DNA from: Marinomonas algicola
GTDB taxonomy: Bacteria; Pseudomonadota; Gammaproteobacteria; Pseudomonadales; Marinomonadaceae
Direction of reading: 5' to 3'
Length of the DNA stretch: 64,000 bases
Assembly: GCF_014805825.1 (NCBI RefSeq)
Contig: NZ_CP061941.1
Coordinates: 2,604,001 to 2,668,000, forward strand
Under the pieces are notes generated by a model, which saw nothing but the letters and a program-made list of their open reading frames with translations, did not search any database and was not told where the DNA came from. The translations under genes were made by a program, and so were the position numbers. Within the stretch, counting starts at the first letter, position 1. The number at the start of each line of letters is the position of its first letter. Positions 43,541 to 52,785 of the stretch are shown here, in pieces.

Positions 43541-45436
43541 TTAAATTAAGTAGGTATAACCTTTTAGCACTTTCTTACAAGTGATTAAAAATGCGTCTTG
43601 ATCCGATGCATCAAGCTCACTTGAGCCAATTTTTTCTGTATAACGTTTTATTAATTCGTTATCGTTATAACTAACGTAACGTAAAACGTCTTGAACACTG
43701 TCTCCCATAAGCACATGATCTATTTTAAAACCATCATCGGTTAGATAAACATCAACCGAGCTGGTATCACCAAACAAATTATGTAAATCACCGAGTGTTT
43801 CTTGATATGCTCCGACTAAAAAGAATCCCATTAAGTAATCTTCTCCTTTTGGAGGCGGTGGCGGTAAAGGCAAAGAACTCTCCAACCCTTGGCCATCTAC
43901 ATAACGGTATAAACACCCATCTGAATCACAAGTAACATCTTGTATTTTCCCTCTAAATGACGGCTCTTGATCCAAACCTTGCAATGGAATAACAGGGAAA
44001 ACTTGATCAATACCCCATGCATCCGGCATCGATTGAAACACAGATAGGTTAACAAATAATTTCTCAGCCAGTCGTTCATTGAGCTCATCAATTACGGCTC
44101 GATGTCCTCTGTTTCGATTATCTAACCTTGGCAGCAATAGACGGCAAGACGCTAAAAATAGATTCTCAGCTAAAGCTCTTTGCTCTAAATTAAGCTGCCC
44201 ATGAGTATACAAAGACAAGGCATCATTAAAATCATCTGAAAGATCATGGTACAACTCCACCAAAGAACGCTTATCTTTTCCACCAGACTCAAGAATTTTT
44301 AGCGCATCCCACAAACGAAGGATTTCTAATTCGCTCTCAGCATGAGGCTGACTAACCGTTAAAAGCTCTGCTCCAGAAGAAAAAACATTAGCAATCATCA
44401 TAGCATGATGCGCGGTAACGGCTCGACCTGACTCAGAGATCAAATTAGGGTGAGGCAGATTATGTTGCTCACAAATATTATGAAAAGCAAACACCACGTT
44501 ATTCGCATACTCACTAATACTGTAATTCGCTGAATAAGCACTTTGGGACCGAGTTCCCTCATAATCCACGCCTAAACCACCGCCAACATCGACCCATTTA
44601 ACCGGCACACCCATTTGATGCAATTCTGAATAATAGCGAGCGCATTCTTTTAGACTGTTTTGAATATCACGAATTCGCGTTATTTGTGAACCCAGATGAA
44701 AATGTATGAGTTCTAGGTAATCAATTATGTTGAGCTCTCTAAGTCTATCAATGGCTCTCATTAACTGAGAGGTTGTTAAACCAAATTTAGATTTTTCACC
44801 ACCACTGTTGCCCCAATGAGTTGAACAAGTCGAGGCTAAACGAATACGAATGCCAATTCTTGGCTTTACATTTATTTTTTCGGCCTCTTCCAGAATCCAA
44901 TCAAGTTCATGAAGTTTTTCGACCACTAAGAAGACTTTATGACCCATTTTCTCTGCCATTAAGGCAAGATGTATAAACTCCCTATCTTTATAGCCATTGC
45001 AAACAATAATACCGCTTTGACTTTGATGCATGGCCAATACAGCCATCAATTCAGGTTTACTACCGGCCTCTAAACCTACCGATAATGGGTTCTCTGGTTG
45101 AAATCCAGTAATTTCTTCAACGACACGACGCTGCTGGTTTACTTTAATCGGGTAAACAATAGAGTAGTCACCCTGGTATTTGTAATACTGAATTGCATCT
45201 TGAAAAGAACCTGTAATTTTCTCAATTCTCGAATGCAAAATATTTGGAAACCGAACCAGTGTAGGAAGTGGAATATTCTTTTCTTTCAGTGACTGGGTAA
45301 GCTGTGTTAGATCAATCTTTCGCTCTCTGTCAGGCAAAGCAACCACTCGCCCCTTATCACTGATTGAAAAAAAACCGGCACTCCAATGATCCACATTATA
45401 CAAATCAATAGAATCTTTTACTGACCACTTTGACAT
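43541..45436 (-). CDS. speA: Biosynthetic arginine decarboxylase
   Basis: PLP enzyme (alanine-racemase fold) decarboxylating arginine to agmatine, first step of the arginine route to putrescine. Visible: PLP-lysine segment YSIVYPIKVNQQRRVVEEI, GLEAGSKPELMAVLA, HLGSQITRIRDIQ, WVDVGGGLGVDYEG, ESGRAVTAHHAM and NLSVFQSMPDAW. The ATG at 45436 has AAAGGA 6 nt upstream; an in-frame start 6 codons earlier is less likely. It gives 631 residues, normal length. Together with aguA and aguB downstream it replaces agmatinase (speB). Confidence 0.96.
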   Translation of the reverse strand: MSKWSVKDSIDLYNVDHWSAGFFSISDKGRVVALPDRERKIDLTQLTQSLKEKNIPLPTLVRFPNILHSRIEKITGSFQDAIQYYKYQGDYSIVYPIKVNQQRRVVEEITGFQPENPLSVGLEAGSKPELMAVLAMHQSQSGIIVCNGYKDREFIHLALMAEKMGHKVFLVVEKLHELDWILEEAEKINVKPRIGIRIRLASTCSTHWGNSGGEKSKFGLTTSQLMRAIDRLRELNIIDYLELIHFHLGSQITRIRDIQNSLKECARYYSELHQMGVPVKWVDVGGGLGVDYEGTRSQSAYSANYSISEYANNVVFAFHNICEQHNLPHPNLISESGRAVTAHHAMMIANVFSSGAELLTVSQPHAESELEILRLWDALKILESGGKDKRSLVELYHDLSDDFNDALSLYTHGQLNLEQRALAENLFLASCRLLLPRLDNRNRGHRAVIDELNERLAEKLFVNLSVFQSMPDAWGIDQVFPVIPLQGLDQEPSFRGKIQDVTCDSDGCLYRYVDGQGLESSLPLPPPPPKGEDYLMGFFLVGAYQETLGDLHNLFGDTSSVDVYLTDDGFKIDHVLMGDSVQDVLRYVSYNDNELIKRYTEKIGSSELDASDQDAFLITCKKVLKGYTYLI

Positions 45437-45493
45437 AATATGTCCTTTAAGCATACGAAACAGAAATTACGCCCTGTCTCCAAATGATAAAAA

Positions 45494-45524
45494 ACCCCTA
45501 ATCTTAAACTCAAAGATTAGGGGT
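45494..45524 (-). terminator. Terminator after speE
   Basis: Perfect 12-bp stem ACCCCTAATCTT/AAGATTAGGGGT with a 7-base loop. On the minus strand it is followed by TTTTTTATCATTTG. It separates speE from speA. Confidence 0.9.
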
Positions 45525-45556
45525 GTATAATTTAAACCGATGTACCGAATGATTAA

Positions 45557-46408
45557 TTAAAAAGCATCCAATACATATTGTGGTAAAGAAAACGCGGCCT
45601 GATGCAAGTCCGGCGTATAAAAACGCGTTTTCATTCCAGAAGCGGCAAAACGCGCTCTTAATTCTTCTGAGCTCAATTGACGTAAAGCGTCGTTATCTGT
45701 TGCCCAAGCAAACGTCATAATGCCACCAACGTAGGTTGGAACGGCTGCAGAATAGAAATGCACATCATTAAAGTAAGGTCGTAAACGCTGTGCTGTTGTC
45801 GTAACTTCATGTAGTTGCATAAAGCTCACACCATTTTGAGCAACAAAAACACCACCTTCATTTAAACAGCGTTTGCATCCTTCATAAAAACGAGAACTAA
45901 ACAACACTTCACCCGGACCTATAGGGTCTGTACAGTCAGAAATAATGACGTCGTATTTTTCATTCGTCTCATTAACATAGTCTACGCCATCAGCAATCAC
46001 AACATTTGCCTTTGGATGATCGTATGCACCAGCAGAATGCTTCGGTAAGTATTTAGTACACATATCAATAACAGCTTGGTCTATTTCAACTTGAGTTACT
46101 TGCTCAACCCCTTCATGGCGAAGCACTTCACGTAACATCCCGCCATCACCACCACCAATAATTAACACTCTTTTCGCATTACCATGAGAAAACATAGGAA
46201 CATGAGCCATCATTTCATGATAAACAAATTCATCGCGTTCTGTTGTTTGTATCACACCATCTAAAGCCATAATGCGACCAAACTGCTGGTTTTCAAAAAT
46301 CACTAAATGCTGATGCCCAGTATCAAGCTCAAAAAAAACGTCATCTACTTCAAAATTTTGACCATAACCCGCATGCAGGGTTTCAGCTAAAACTCTTTTA
46401 TTTGTCAT
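45557..46408 (-). CDS. speE: Polyamine aminopropyltransferase (spermidine synthase)
   Basis: Transfers aminopropyl from decarboxylated AdoMet to putrescine. A 283-residue protein with VFFELDTGHQHLVIFENQQFGRIMALDGVIQ, the Rossmann motif VLIIGGGDGGMLREVLRH, acidic TQVEIDQAVID and the catalytic ISDCTDPIGPGE region. It uses the putrescine made by the neighbouring speA-aguA-aguB genes. speD, needed for decarboxylated AdoMet, is not in view. Possible promoter/operator at 46435-46456. Confidence 0.95.
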   Translation of the reverse strand: MTNKRVLAETLHAGYGQNFEVDDVFFELDTGHQHLVIFENQQFGRIMALDGVIQTTERDEFVYHEMMAHVPMFSHGNAKRVLIIGGGDGGMLREVLRHEGVEQVTQVEIDQAVIDMCTKYLPKHSAGAYDHPKANVVIADGVDYVNETNEKYDVIISDCTDPIGPGEVLFSSRFYEGCKRCLNEGGVFVAQNGVSFMQLHEVTTTAQRLRPYFNDVHFYSAAVPTYVGGIMTFAWATDNDALRQLSSEELRARFAASGMKTRFYTPDLHQAAFSLPQYVLDAF

Positions 46409-46434
46409 CTGTTCGTCTCCAAATACTGTAGGGA

Positions 46435-46456
46435 TATCGGTGAATTATAACCGATA
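46435..46456 (-). promoter_or_regulatory. Candidate speE promoter with overlapping operator
   Basis: TATCGGT and ACCGATA form a 7-bp inverted repeat around an 8-base spacer that holds a perfect minus-strand TATAAT (46444-46449). No good -35 is visible. A dimeric regulator bound here would cover the -10. Confidence 0.45.
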
Positions 46457-46471
46457 CGCCTAAAAAAATTA

Positions 46472-46496
46472 GGGAAAGCGCTCTACGCGCTTTCCC
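46472..46496 (-). terminator. Terminator after lipA
   Basis: Perfect 10-bp stem GGGAAAGCGC/GCGCTTTCCC with a 5-base loop, then TAATTTTTTTAGG on the minus strand. It ends the lipoate part of the long minus-strand cluster. Confidence 0.9.
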
Positions 46497-46525
46497 ATTC
46501 ATAAACCTATAAACACATTATTTAT

Positions 46526-47485
46526 CTAAGAAACTCGCTCGCCATGAGCTTGCTTATCAGCATGGTATGATGACCTAACTAATGGACCACATGCTGCGTG
46601 TTTAAAACCAAGTTCTTTTGCCACTTCTTCATAGCGTTCAAATTCTGCTGGCGGAACAAAACGGGCCATAGGAAAATGATGCTTTGATGGTTGCAGATAT
46701 TGACCGATTGTCAGCATGTCCACACCATGAGCACGAAGATCTTTCATCACTTCAACAATTTCTTCAAACTCTTCACCCATACCAACCATAAGACCTGATT
46801 TCGTTGGCACATCTGGGCAACGTTCTTTGAAGTTTTTCAATAAATCAAGTGACCATTGATAGTCTGAACCCGGTCGAACTTGACGATACAGACGTGGAAT
46901 AGATTCCAAATTGTGATTAAACACATCTGGTGGGGCAAGCTGTAAAGTATTAATTGCCACTTCCATGCGTCCTCGAAAGTCAGGAACAAGGGTTTCAATT
47001 TCGATTGAAGGGCTTGCTTTACGAGTTTCAGTAATACAATCAACAAAGTGTTGTGCACCGCCGTCACGCAAGTCATCGCGGTCAACCGATGTAATAACGA
47101 CGTATTTAAGCTTCATATCGCGAATAGCAGCCGCTAATTCTTTTGGTTCATCAACACTTAATGCATTGGGCCTGCCATGAGCCACATCACAAAACGGACA
47201 ACGTCTTGTGCAAATATCCCCCATAATCATAAAGGTAGCCGTACCATTACTGAAACACTCGCCTAAATTAGGGCAATTGGCCTCTTCACATACAGAAGAA
47301 AGTTTGTGCTCTCGTAATGTTTTTTTAATACGTGCTATTTCTGGCGACGCTGGCATTCTCACTCTCAGCCAATCTGGCTTACGAGGAATTTCTTCTGTAG
47401 GAATCACCTTCACTGGGATACGAGCCATTTTGTCAGCGCCACGGAGTTTCTCTCCTTTAACGACGCGTTTTACTTCTGCTGTCAT
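46526..47485 (-). CDS. lipA: Lipoyl synthase
   Basis: Radical-AdoMet enzyme inserting two sulfurs into octanoyl groups on E2 and H proteins, including the sucA complex. The auxiliary cluster Cys set is CEEANCPNLGEC, the radical-SAM motif CTRRCPFCDV, and the C-terminal cluster-ligand Ser is in VRSSYHA. The ATG at 47485 is chosen: GGTGG 7 nt upstream and MTAEVKRVVKGEKLRGADK as a sensible N-terminus. It gives 319 residues. It directly follows lipB. Confidence 0.97.
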   Translation of the reverse strand: MTAEVKRVVKGEKLRGADKMARIPVKVIPTEEIPRKPDWLRVRMPASPEIARIKKTLREHKLSSVCEEANCPNLGECFSNGTATFMIMGDICTRRCPFCDVAHGRPNALSVDEPKELAAAIRDMKLKYVVITSVDRDDLRDGGAQHFVDCITETRKASPSIEIETLVPDFRGRMEVAINTLQLAPPDVFNHNLESIPRLYRQVRPGSDYQWSLDLLKNFKERCPDVPTKSGLMVGMGEEFEEIVEVMKDLRAHGVDMLTIGQYLQPSKHHFPMARFVPPAEFERYEEVAKELGFKHAACGPLVRSSYHADKQAHGERVS

Positions 47486-47486
47486 A

Positions 47487-48131
47487 TTAATTCCACCCTT
47501 TTTGGATAGTCGGATGTTCGTGCCCAAGTAATTCAGATAACTGATTTGCCAACTGAATAACAACGTTTTGATAAGTAACGTTTGGATTTAAACGCACCAT
47601 ATCAGTCATTTCTAACCCTTGATATCCACAAGGGTTAATACGATTAAATGGCGACAAATCCATATCCACATTCAACGCTAATCCATGAAAAGAGCAACCT
47701 CTTCTTACCCTTAAACCAAGAGAAGATATTTTCTTTTCATCTACATACACACCCGGCGCATCCACTTTGGCATAAGATTCGATCAAATTTTCTCTAAGAG
47801 TTTGAATCACTGTATTTTCCAACACAGTAACAAGCTCTCTGACACCCAATTTAGAGCGTTTCAAGTCAATCAGAACATAAGCAATCAATTGGCCCGGCCC
47901 ATGGTAAGTAACTTGACCACCTCTATCAACAGGGATAACAGGTATGTCTCCCGGAGCAAGCAAATGCTCCGCTTTCCCAGCTTGCCCCTGGGTAAAGACT
48001 CGAGGGTGTTGCAACAACCAAATTTCATCCGCTTGTCGTGAATCTCGACTTTGAGTAAAAGTTTTCATCCTCTCCCAAGAGTCCTGGTAGTCCACCAAAC
48101 CAAGATCTCGGCAAATCAGCTCCCCCTTCAT
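47487..48131 (-). CDS. lipB: Octanoyltransferase
   Basis: Moves octanoyl from ACP to lipoyl domains. A 214-residue protein with DRGGQVTYHGPGQLIAYVLIDL, the catalytic Lys in EKKISSLGLRVRRGCSFHGLALNV and catalytic Cys in NPCGYQG. The start codon overlaps the ybeD stop by one base (TAATG). Confidence 0.96.
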   Translation of the reverse strand: MKGELICRDLGLVDYQDSWERMKTFTQSRDSRQADEIWLLQHPRVFTQGQAGKAEHLLAPGDIPVIPVDRGGQVTYHGPGQLIAYVLIDLKRSKLGVRELVTVLENTVIQTLRENLIESYAKVDAPGVYVDEKKISSLGLRVRRGCSFHGLALNVDMDLSPFNRINPCGYQGLEMTDMVRLNPNVTYQNVVIQLANQLSELLGHEHPTIQKGWN

Positions 48132-48439
48132 TACATGACCATCTTAACATTGGGAATCGACATTAAATCTTTATGCAATGCGGCTAATTGCGCTTCACTC
48201 GTTGCTAAAATTCGAAAGGTAAAACTAATGAACTTACCTTTACTTGACTGATTCGAGCCTACGTTTTTTTCGTCGACTAAAGGCGCATGTTTTTTAATCT
48301 CCTCTAAAACGCTTGAAAAAATCAATGCATCCTCAAGAGCAACGACCTTGATCATGTAATTTTCACATGGGAATACTATTTTAGGGGCATCTGTGGATTT
48401 ATTTTCCGCTAGATCACCGTTTTTTGTAACTAATGCCAT
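48131..48439 (-). CDS. ybeD: YbeD/DUF493-family protein
   Basis: A 102-residue protein of the DUF493 (YbeD) family, usually found between dacA and lipB; the fold is ACT-like and the role is unknown. Family blocks: KIVFPCENYMIKVVALEDALIFSSVLEEIKKHAP and GKFISFTFRILATSEAQLAALHKDLMSIPNVKMVM. The position and translational coupling to lipB suggest a link to lipoate metabolism or envelope genes. Confidence 0.9.
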   Translation of the reverse strand: MALVTKNGDLAENKSTDAPKIVFPCENYMIKVVALEDALIFSSVLEEIKKHAPLVDEKNVGSNQSSKGKFISFTFRILATSEAQLAALHKDLMSIPNVKMVM

Positions 48440-48476
48440 AACGCCTACTGTATTTATCGAGTCAAAGAACTTGCTA

Positions 48477-49625
48477 TTAGAACAAATTCATAAAAAAGAG
48501 TTTGATTTTATCTAATAAACGTTTAAACAAACCACCCTCTTCCACGGCTTCTAGAGCGACTACGTCTCTCTCAAGCAAAACATTCCCTTCAGATCCAACA
48601 ACAATTTTACCCAGCACATCACCGACAGCAATTGGTGCTTCAATAACAGGCTGCAGATCCAGAGTTGCTGGCAGAGCATCAGTCTGCTGGCGAGGGATGG
48701 TTACCAATACATCTTCAGCGAAACCAATTTTAACAGATTCATTTTCACCGCCCCAAACCTTTGCTTCATTAACAACTTGACCACGACTATACAACTTGCG
48801 GGTTTCAAAGTATCTGAAACCGTAATTCAACAACTTCTGTGTCTCAGCCGCTCTTGCCTCGTCACTTTTTGTCCCCATAACAACAGTAATCAATCGAGTA
48901 CCATTTCGAACAGCTGATGCGGCCAAACAATATCCAGCCTCATTAGTATGACCTGTTTTTAATCCATCAACGGTTGAGTCTCTCCAAAGCAACTTATTAC
49001 GGTTAGGCTGTTTAATACCGTTATACGTAAAATATTTTTCTGAATACATGGGGTAATTTTCAGGAAATTGAATGATTTTAGCCCTTGAAAGTAACGCTAA
49101 ATCAAACGCGCTTGAAACATGCCCCTCTGCAGGAAAACCGGTTGAATTTATAAAGTGACTGTTCTTCATTCCAAGAATTTGTGCGTGCTGATTCATCAAG
49201 TCTGCAAAAGCAGATTCACTACCGGCCACATGCTCTGACACAGCGACACTTGCATCGTTACCAGATTGAATAACGATGCCTCTCATTAAGTCTTCCAACG
49301 ACACTTGCGTGCCTTCACGAATGAACATGCGTGAGCCTTCCATACGCCACGCTTTTTCACTGATGTTAACCTTGTCATCAAGTGAAACGTTACCACGCGC
49401 TAGTTCATATTCAACAATGTAAGCCGTTAGCAGTTTTGTTAAACTCGCTGGAGGCAACTCCTCATGAGAATTATATTCTACTAAAACATCGCCAGTATAA
49501 GCATCCATTAAGATGTAACTGCTAGCAGACAATTGTGGCGGTGCAGGGATCAGAGACGGGGCGGCTGTCACTGTTAGAGAACAAAAGCCCAATAGGATAG
49601 TAAAAAGTAAAATTAGATTTTTCAT
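48477..49625 (-). CDS. dacA: D-alanyl-D-alanine carboxypeptidase (PBP5/6 type)
   Basis: Trims the terminal D-Ala of peptidoglycan stem peptides, in the periplasm. Signal peptide MKNLILLFTILLGFCSLTVTAA. Active-site motifs: SLTK (PPASLTKLLTAY), SGN (VIQSGNDASVAVSEH), KTG (VDGLKTGHTNEAGYCLAAS). The C-terminal PBP5-like domain ends in an amphipathic helix (GLFKRLLDKIKLFFMNLF) for membrane attachment. The ATG at 49625 is the start. It gives 382 residues. Confidence 0.96.
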   Translation of the reverse strand: MKNLILLFTILLGFCSLTVTAAPSLIPAPPQLSASSYILMDAYTGDVLVEYNSHEELPPASLTKLLTAYIVEYELARGNVSLDDKVNISEKAWRMEGSRMFIREGTQVSLEDLMRGIVIQSGNDASVAVSEHVAGSESAFADLMNQHAQILGMKNSHFINSTGFPAEGHVSSAFDLALLSRAKIIQFPENYPMYSEKYFTYNGIKQPNRNKLLWRDSTVDGLKTGHTNEAGYCLAASAVRNGTRLITVVMGTKSDEARAAETQKLLNYGFRYFETRKLYSRGQVVNEAKVWGGENESVKIGFAEDVLVTIPRQQTDALPATLDLQPVIEAPIAVGDVLGKIVVGSEGNVLLERDVVALEAVEEGGLFKRLLDKIKLFFMNLF

Positions 49626-49703
49626 AACCAACTTAAATCTTTTAATGAAAATGAACGTGAATGATACTAAAGGGAGAACGCAATCTCTAGCTTAATCCTG
49701 AAT

Positions 49704-50612
49704 CTAAGGCAAAAAGGCTACTCTGATTGGACGAGAAAAACCCGCCGCTTCAATTTTAGCACTCCATAAATCAAGATCGTTTAGCGATGTATATGGGCCA
49801 ACAAAGACTTTATAAAGGTTATCACTCTGTTTCTTTACACTAATTTTAATTTGAGTATCAAACTTTTGAATCAATTTGGTTTTTAAGCGATTCGCAGAAG
49901 CCAGTTTACTGTAAGCACCCAATTGTAAATGCGTAAAGCTACCCTTTGATAAAGCCGCGGAGGTCGAGCTTGATTTTGTCGCGGGTACGACAAGAGGGGG
50001 ATTTACAATAGTCGTTGGTAATGAATATGTCTCACCCTTTTCAGGCGTGATAGCCTCCACTTTTACTCTTGCCAGACCTTTTTTATGATAGTCCAAACGC
50101 GCCGCCGCCGCATAAGACAAGTCAATTAAACGGTCACCATGAAATGGCCCTCGATCATTTACCCTTACAATAACACTTCGACTATTATCAAGGTTCGTCA
50201 CTTTCAAATAAGTAGGCAATGGTAAATTTTTATGGGCAGCGGAAAAACCGTACATATCATAGGTTTCACCATTTGAGGTCTTATGTCCATGAAATTTATT
50301 GCCATACCAAGAAGCGGTTCCAATTGCCGTATAGCCTTTAGCGGAATTCATAACGCGATACGTCTTACCCCAAACCTTGTAGCTTGATTTATTGCCCCCT
50401 CTACTCTTGGGCTCCCAAACAGGCACTAAATCAGGTAAATGATCAACGTTGATATCACCCGTCGGAGCATGATCCTGAAGAATGGAATAACGACCACCAC
50501 CAGACGCTTTATCGTAATCTACAACCGTCTTGGAAGAGGATTGGTTAATGTGCTCGGTACTTGTACAGGCGGATAATAAAAGTGCAACAACACCAATCAG
50601 AATTATTTTCAT
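49704..50612 (-). CDS. rlpA: RlpA septal-ring lytic transglycosylase family lipoprotein
   Basis: Lipoprotein that cleaves peptide-free glycan strands at the septum (activity shown in Pseudomonas). Lipobox LLLSACTS. The double-psi barrel carries TASWYGNKFHGHKTSNGETYDMYGFSAAHKNLPLPTYLKV and VRVNDRGPFHGDRLIDLSYAAA with the catalytic-type acidic residues. The C-terminus is a SPOR domain (FTHLQLGAYSKLASANRLKTKL...YKVFVGPY), which binds denuded glycan. The start overlaps mltB by 4 nt. Confidence 0.94.
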   Translation of the reverse strand: MKIILIGVVALLLSACTSTEHINQSSSKTVVDYDKASGGGRYSILQDHAPTGDINVDHLPDLVPVWEPKSRGGNKSSYKVWGKTYRVMNSAKGYTAIGTASWYGNKFHGHKTSNGETYDMYGFSAAHKNLPLPTYLKVTNLDNSRSVIVRVNDRGPFHGDRLIDLSYAAAARLDYHKKGLARVKVEAITPEKGETYSLPTTIVNPPLVVPATKSSSTSAALSKGSFTHLQLGAYSKLASANRLKTKLIQKFDTQIKISVKKQSDNLYKVFVGPYTSLNDLDLWSAKIEAAGFSRPIRVAFLP

Positions 50613-51667
50613 TTGACTCCATTATCGTCATAAATCAATCTGGATAAATCAATAACAGCCATGGTGTAACGTCTACTTGGGTTATAACTCATCAAGGCAA
50701 AAAAGTTACGATAGGCCAACCAATAATCAACGCTATTTTCGCTAGACTGCAGTCGAATCAAGCCAGATGATAGTTTAGGGAGTGTGGCGTATGTTTCAAC
50801 GCCCATTTTTTGCCACGTTGATGGGTAATGAAACGTTTTTCGCTGTTTATTCGACCATGACTTAATTTCTTTACTATTGTGCCGCGTTTTCAGAACAGAA
50901 ACCTTATCAAGAATAGGTTGATTTGCTTGCCAACCATGATGTTTCAAATAGTTTGCAATGCTTCCTATTGCATCGGCTGAAGATCCCCAAAGATCGACGG
51001 TACCATCTTTATCAAAATCAATGGCTAACTTCTGATAATTAGATGGCATAAACTGAGCCATGCCAAGCGCCCCACTATAAGAACCTTTTATACTACTGAT
51101 TGGCCAAGCTTTAGCTCTTGCCAATAACAGATAAGCCTCAAGCTCACTTCGAAAATAATTTCCACGTCTTGGGTAATCAAATGCCAAGGTAGATAAGGAC
51201 GTCAATACATCTTTATTGCCGGTAATGCGACCGTAAAATGTTTCTACTCCGATAATAGCAACAATCACCTCAGCCGGAACACCAAACGCCAACTCGGCTT
51301 TGTCCAGCCAAACTTTATTTGATTTCAAAAAGTCCTTACCAGCCTCTACCCTAGCATTTCCTAAAAAACGCGCCTTGTACTTATAATAAGGCGTCATTAC
51401 TTCAGGTTGATTGTTAGATTTGTGAATTACTTGCACACGAGGCGTCATATTATTAAATGCATTAACTAAGAGCGAGTCATCATAACCATGCTTCGCTTTC
51501 ATGTGCACAACAAACTTCTGGACCTCAACTTTATCCATAAAGGTCGGTATTCGATCAGATAGTTCCGCTGAAGAAGAGATCTCTACTGCCCCCTCTTTAC
51601 TGCTAAGACGGCCGCACGATACAAGAAGAAAACACACTATAACCGTCCATAAAAATTTCATGATCAT
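50609..51667 (-). CDS. mltB: Membrane-bound lytic murein transglycosylase B
   Basis: Lytic transglycosylase lipoprotein cutting glycan to 1,6-anhydro-muramyl products. Lipobox LLVSCGRL. The catalytic Glu is in VIVAIIGVETFYGRITGNKDVLTSLSTLAFDYPRR; SGALGMAQFMPSNYQKLAIDFDKDG is the second family block. It has 352 residues. The start may be the ATG at 51667 (overlapping the rodA stop) or at 51661. Confidence 0.95.
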   Translation of the reverse strand: MIMKFLWTVIVCFLLVSCGRLSSKEGAVEISSSAELSDRIPTFMDKVEVQKFVVHMKAKHGYDDSLLVNAFNNMTPRVQVIHKSNNQPEVMTPYYKYKARFLGNARVEAGKDFLKSNKVWLDKAELAFGVPAEVIVAIIGVETFYGRITGNKDVLTSLSTLAFDYPRRGNYFRSELEAYLLLARAKAWPISSIKGSYSGALGMAQFMPSNYQKLAIDFDKDGTVDLWGSSADAIGSIANYLKHHGWQANQPILDKVSVLKTRHNSKEIKSWSNKQRKTFHYPSTWQKMGVETYATLPKLSSGLIRLQSSENSVDYWLAYRNFFALMSYNPSRRYTMAVIDLSRLIYDDNGVK

Positions 51668-52785
51668 CTCGCTTTTTTATGTGTTTGAATCGACATTAAA
51701 ATACCAAATGTAGCCATAATAGTAATAATCGAAGTTCCACCATAACTAATTAGAGGTAATGGCACACCAACGACAGGAAGAATCCCTGATACCATACCAA
51801 TATTAACAAACAAATAAACAAAAAAGGTTAAGGTTAAGCTACCGGCAAGCAAGCGAGCATAATTATCTTCAGCCATTGCAGATATATACAAACCACGAGC
51901 AATAATAAGCAAATACCCGACTAAAAGTGCAATGCACCCAACCATTCCAAACTCTTCAGCTAATACCGCTATAATGAAGTCAGTATGGCTTTCAGGTAAA
52001 AAGTCTAATTGGGCCTGAGTTCCATCTAACCAGCCTTTGCCATAGACACCGCCTGAGCCAATCGCGGTTTTAGATTGAATAATATTCCACCCCGAACCCA
52101 ATGGGTCACTTTCAGGGTTTAAAAAGGTGAGCACCCTTTGCTTCTGATAAGAGTGCATAACCTGCCATAAACTAAAACCAGCAAGCGGCGCCAACGCAAA
52201 TGCACCAATAATGTATCGCCACTGAAGTCCAGCCAAAAACAAAGCAAACAACCCAGAGACAGCAACCAATAGCGAGGTTCCTAAATCAGGCTGCCTAGCA
52301 ATCATTAATACAGGTAACATAATTATAAAAAGCACAATCAAAATATGCTTCAACTTTGGGGGCAAGTGACGATCTGAAAAAAACCACGCAACGGCCATCG
52401 GCATAACAATTTTCATTAATTCAGAAGGCTGAAAACGAAACCCTCCTGGCAACTCTAACCAGCGTTGCGCGCCTTTCGCACCAACACCAAAAAAAAGCAC
52501 CGCGGCCAATAAAGAAAGCGCAAAGAGAAATAAGATAGGAGAGGACCTTCGCATGTATTTTGGCGGCAATTGTGCCAACATTATGCAAGCCGCAAAGCCC
52601 AAAGCGAGACGTATCACTTGCCTTTCAACCATATCCTCTCGTTGACCAGAGGCAGAATATAAAACAACCAACCCACCCGAAATAAGTAACAGCAACGAAA
52701 TCATCAAAAGAATATCAATATGGGCAAGCTTCCATAACCTAGCATTGGTAAATGCCACTACTCTTGAATACAGCGGAACATTCAT
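51664..52785 (-). CDS. rodA: Rod-shape-determining glycosyltransferase RodA
   Basis: SEDS-family polytopic membrane glycosyltransferase of the elongasome. A 373-residue protein with about ten membrane segments. Family blocks: GAKGAQRWLELPGGFRFQPSELMKI, RQPDLGTSLLVAVSGL, SGGVYGKGWLDGTQAQLDFLPESHTDFIIAVLAEEFG and GVPLPLISYGGTSIITIMA. It overlaps mrdA upstream and mltB downstream by 4 nt each, so translation is coupled through the cluster. Confidence 0.97.
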   Translation of the reverse strand: MNVPLYSRVVAFTNARLWKLAHIDILLMISLLLLISGGLVVLYSASGQREDMVERQVIRLALGFAACIMLAQLPPKYMRRSSPILFLFALSLLAAVLFFGVGAKGAQRWLELPGGFRFQPSELMKIVMPMAVAWFFSDRHLPPKLKHILIVLFIIMLPVLMIARQPDLGTSLLVAVSGLFALFLAGLQWRYIIGAFALAPLAGFSLWQVMHSYQKQRVLTFLNPESDPLGSGWNIIQSKTAIGSGGVYGKGWLDGTQAQLDFLPESHTDFIIAVLAEEFGMVGCIALLVGYLLIIARGLYISAMAEDNYARLLAGSLTLTFFVYLFVNIGMVSGILPVVGVPLPLISYGGTSIITIMATFGILMSIQTHKKAR

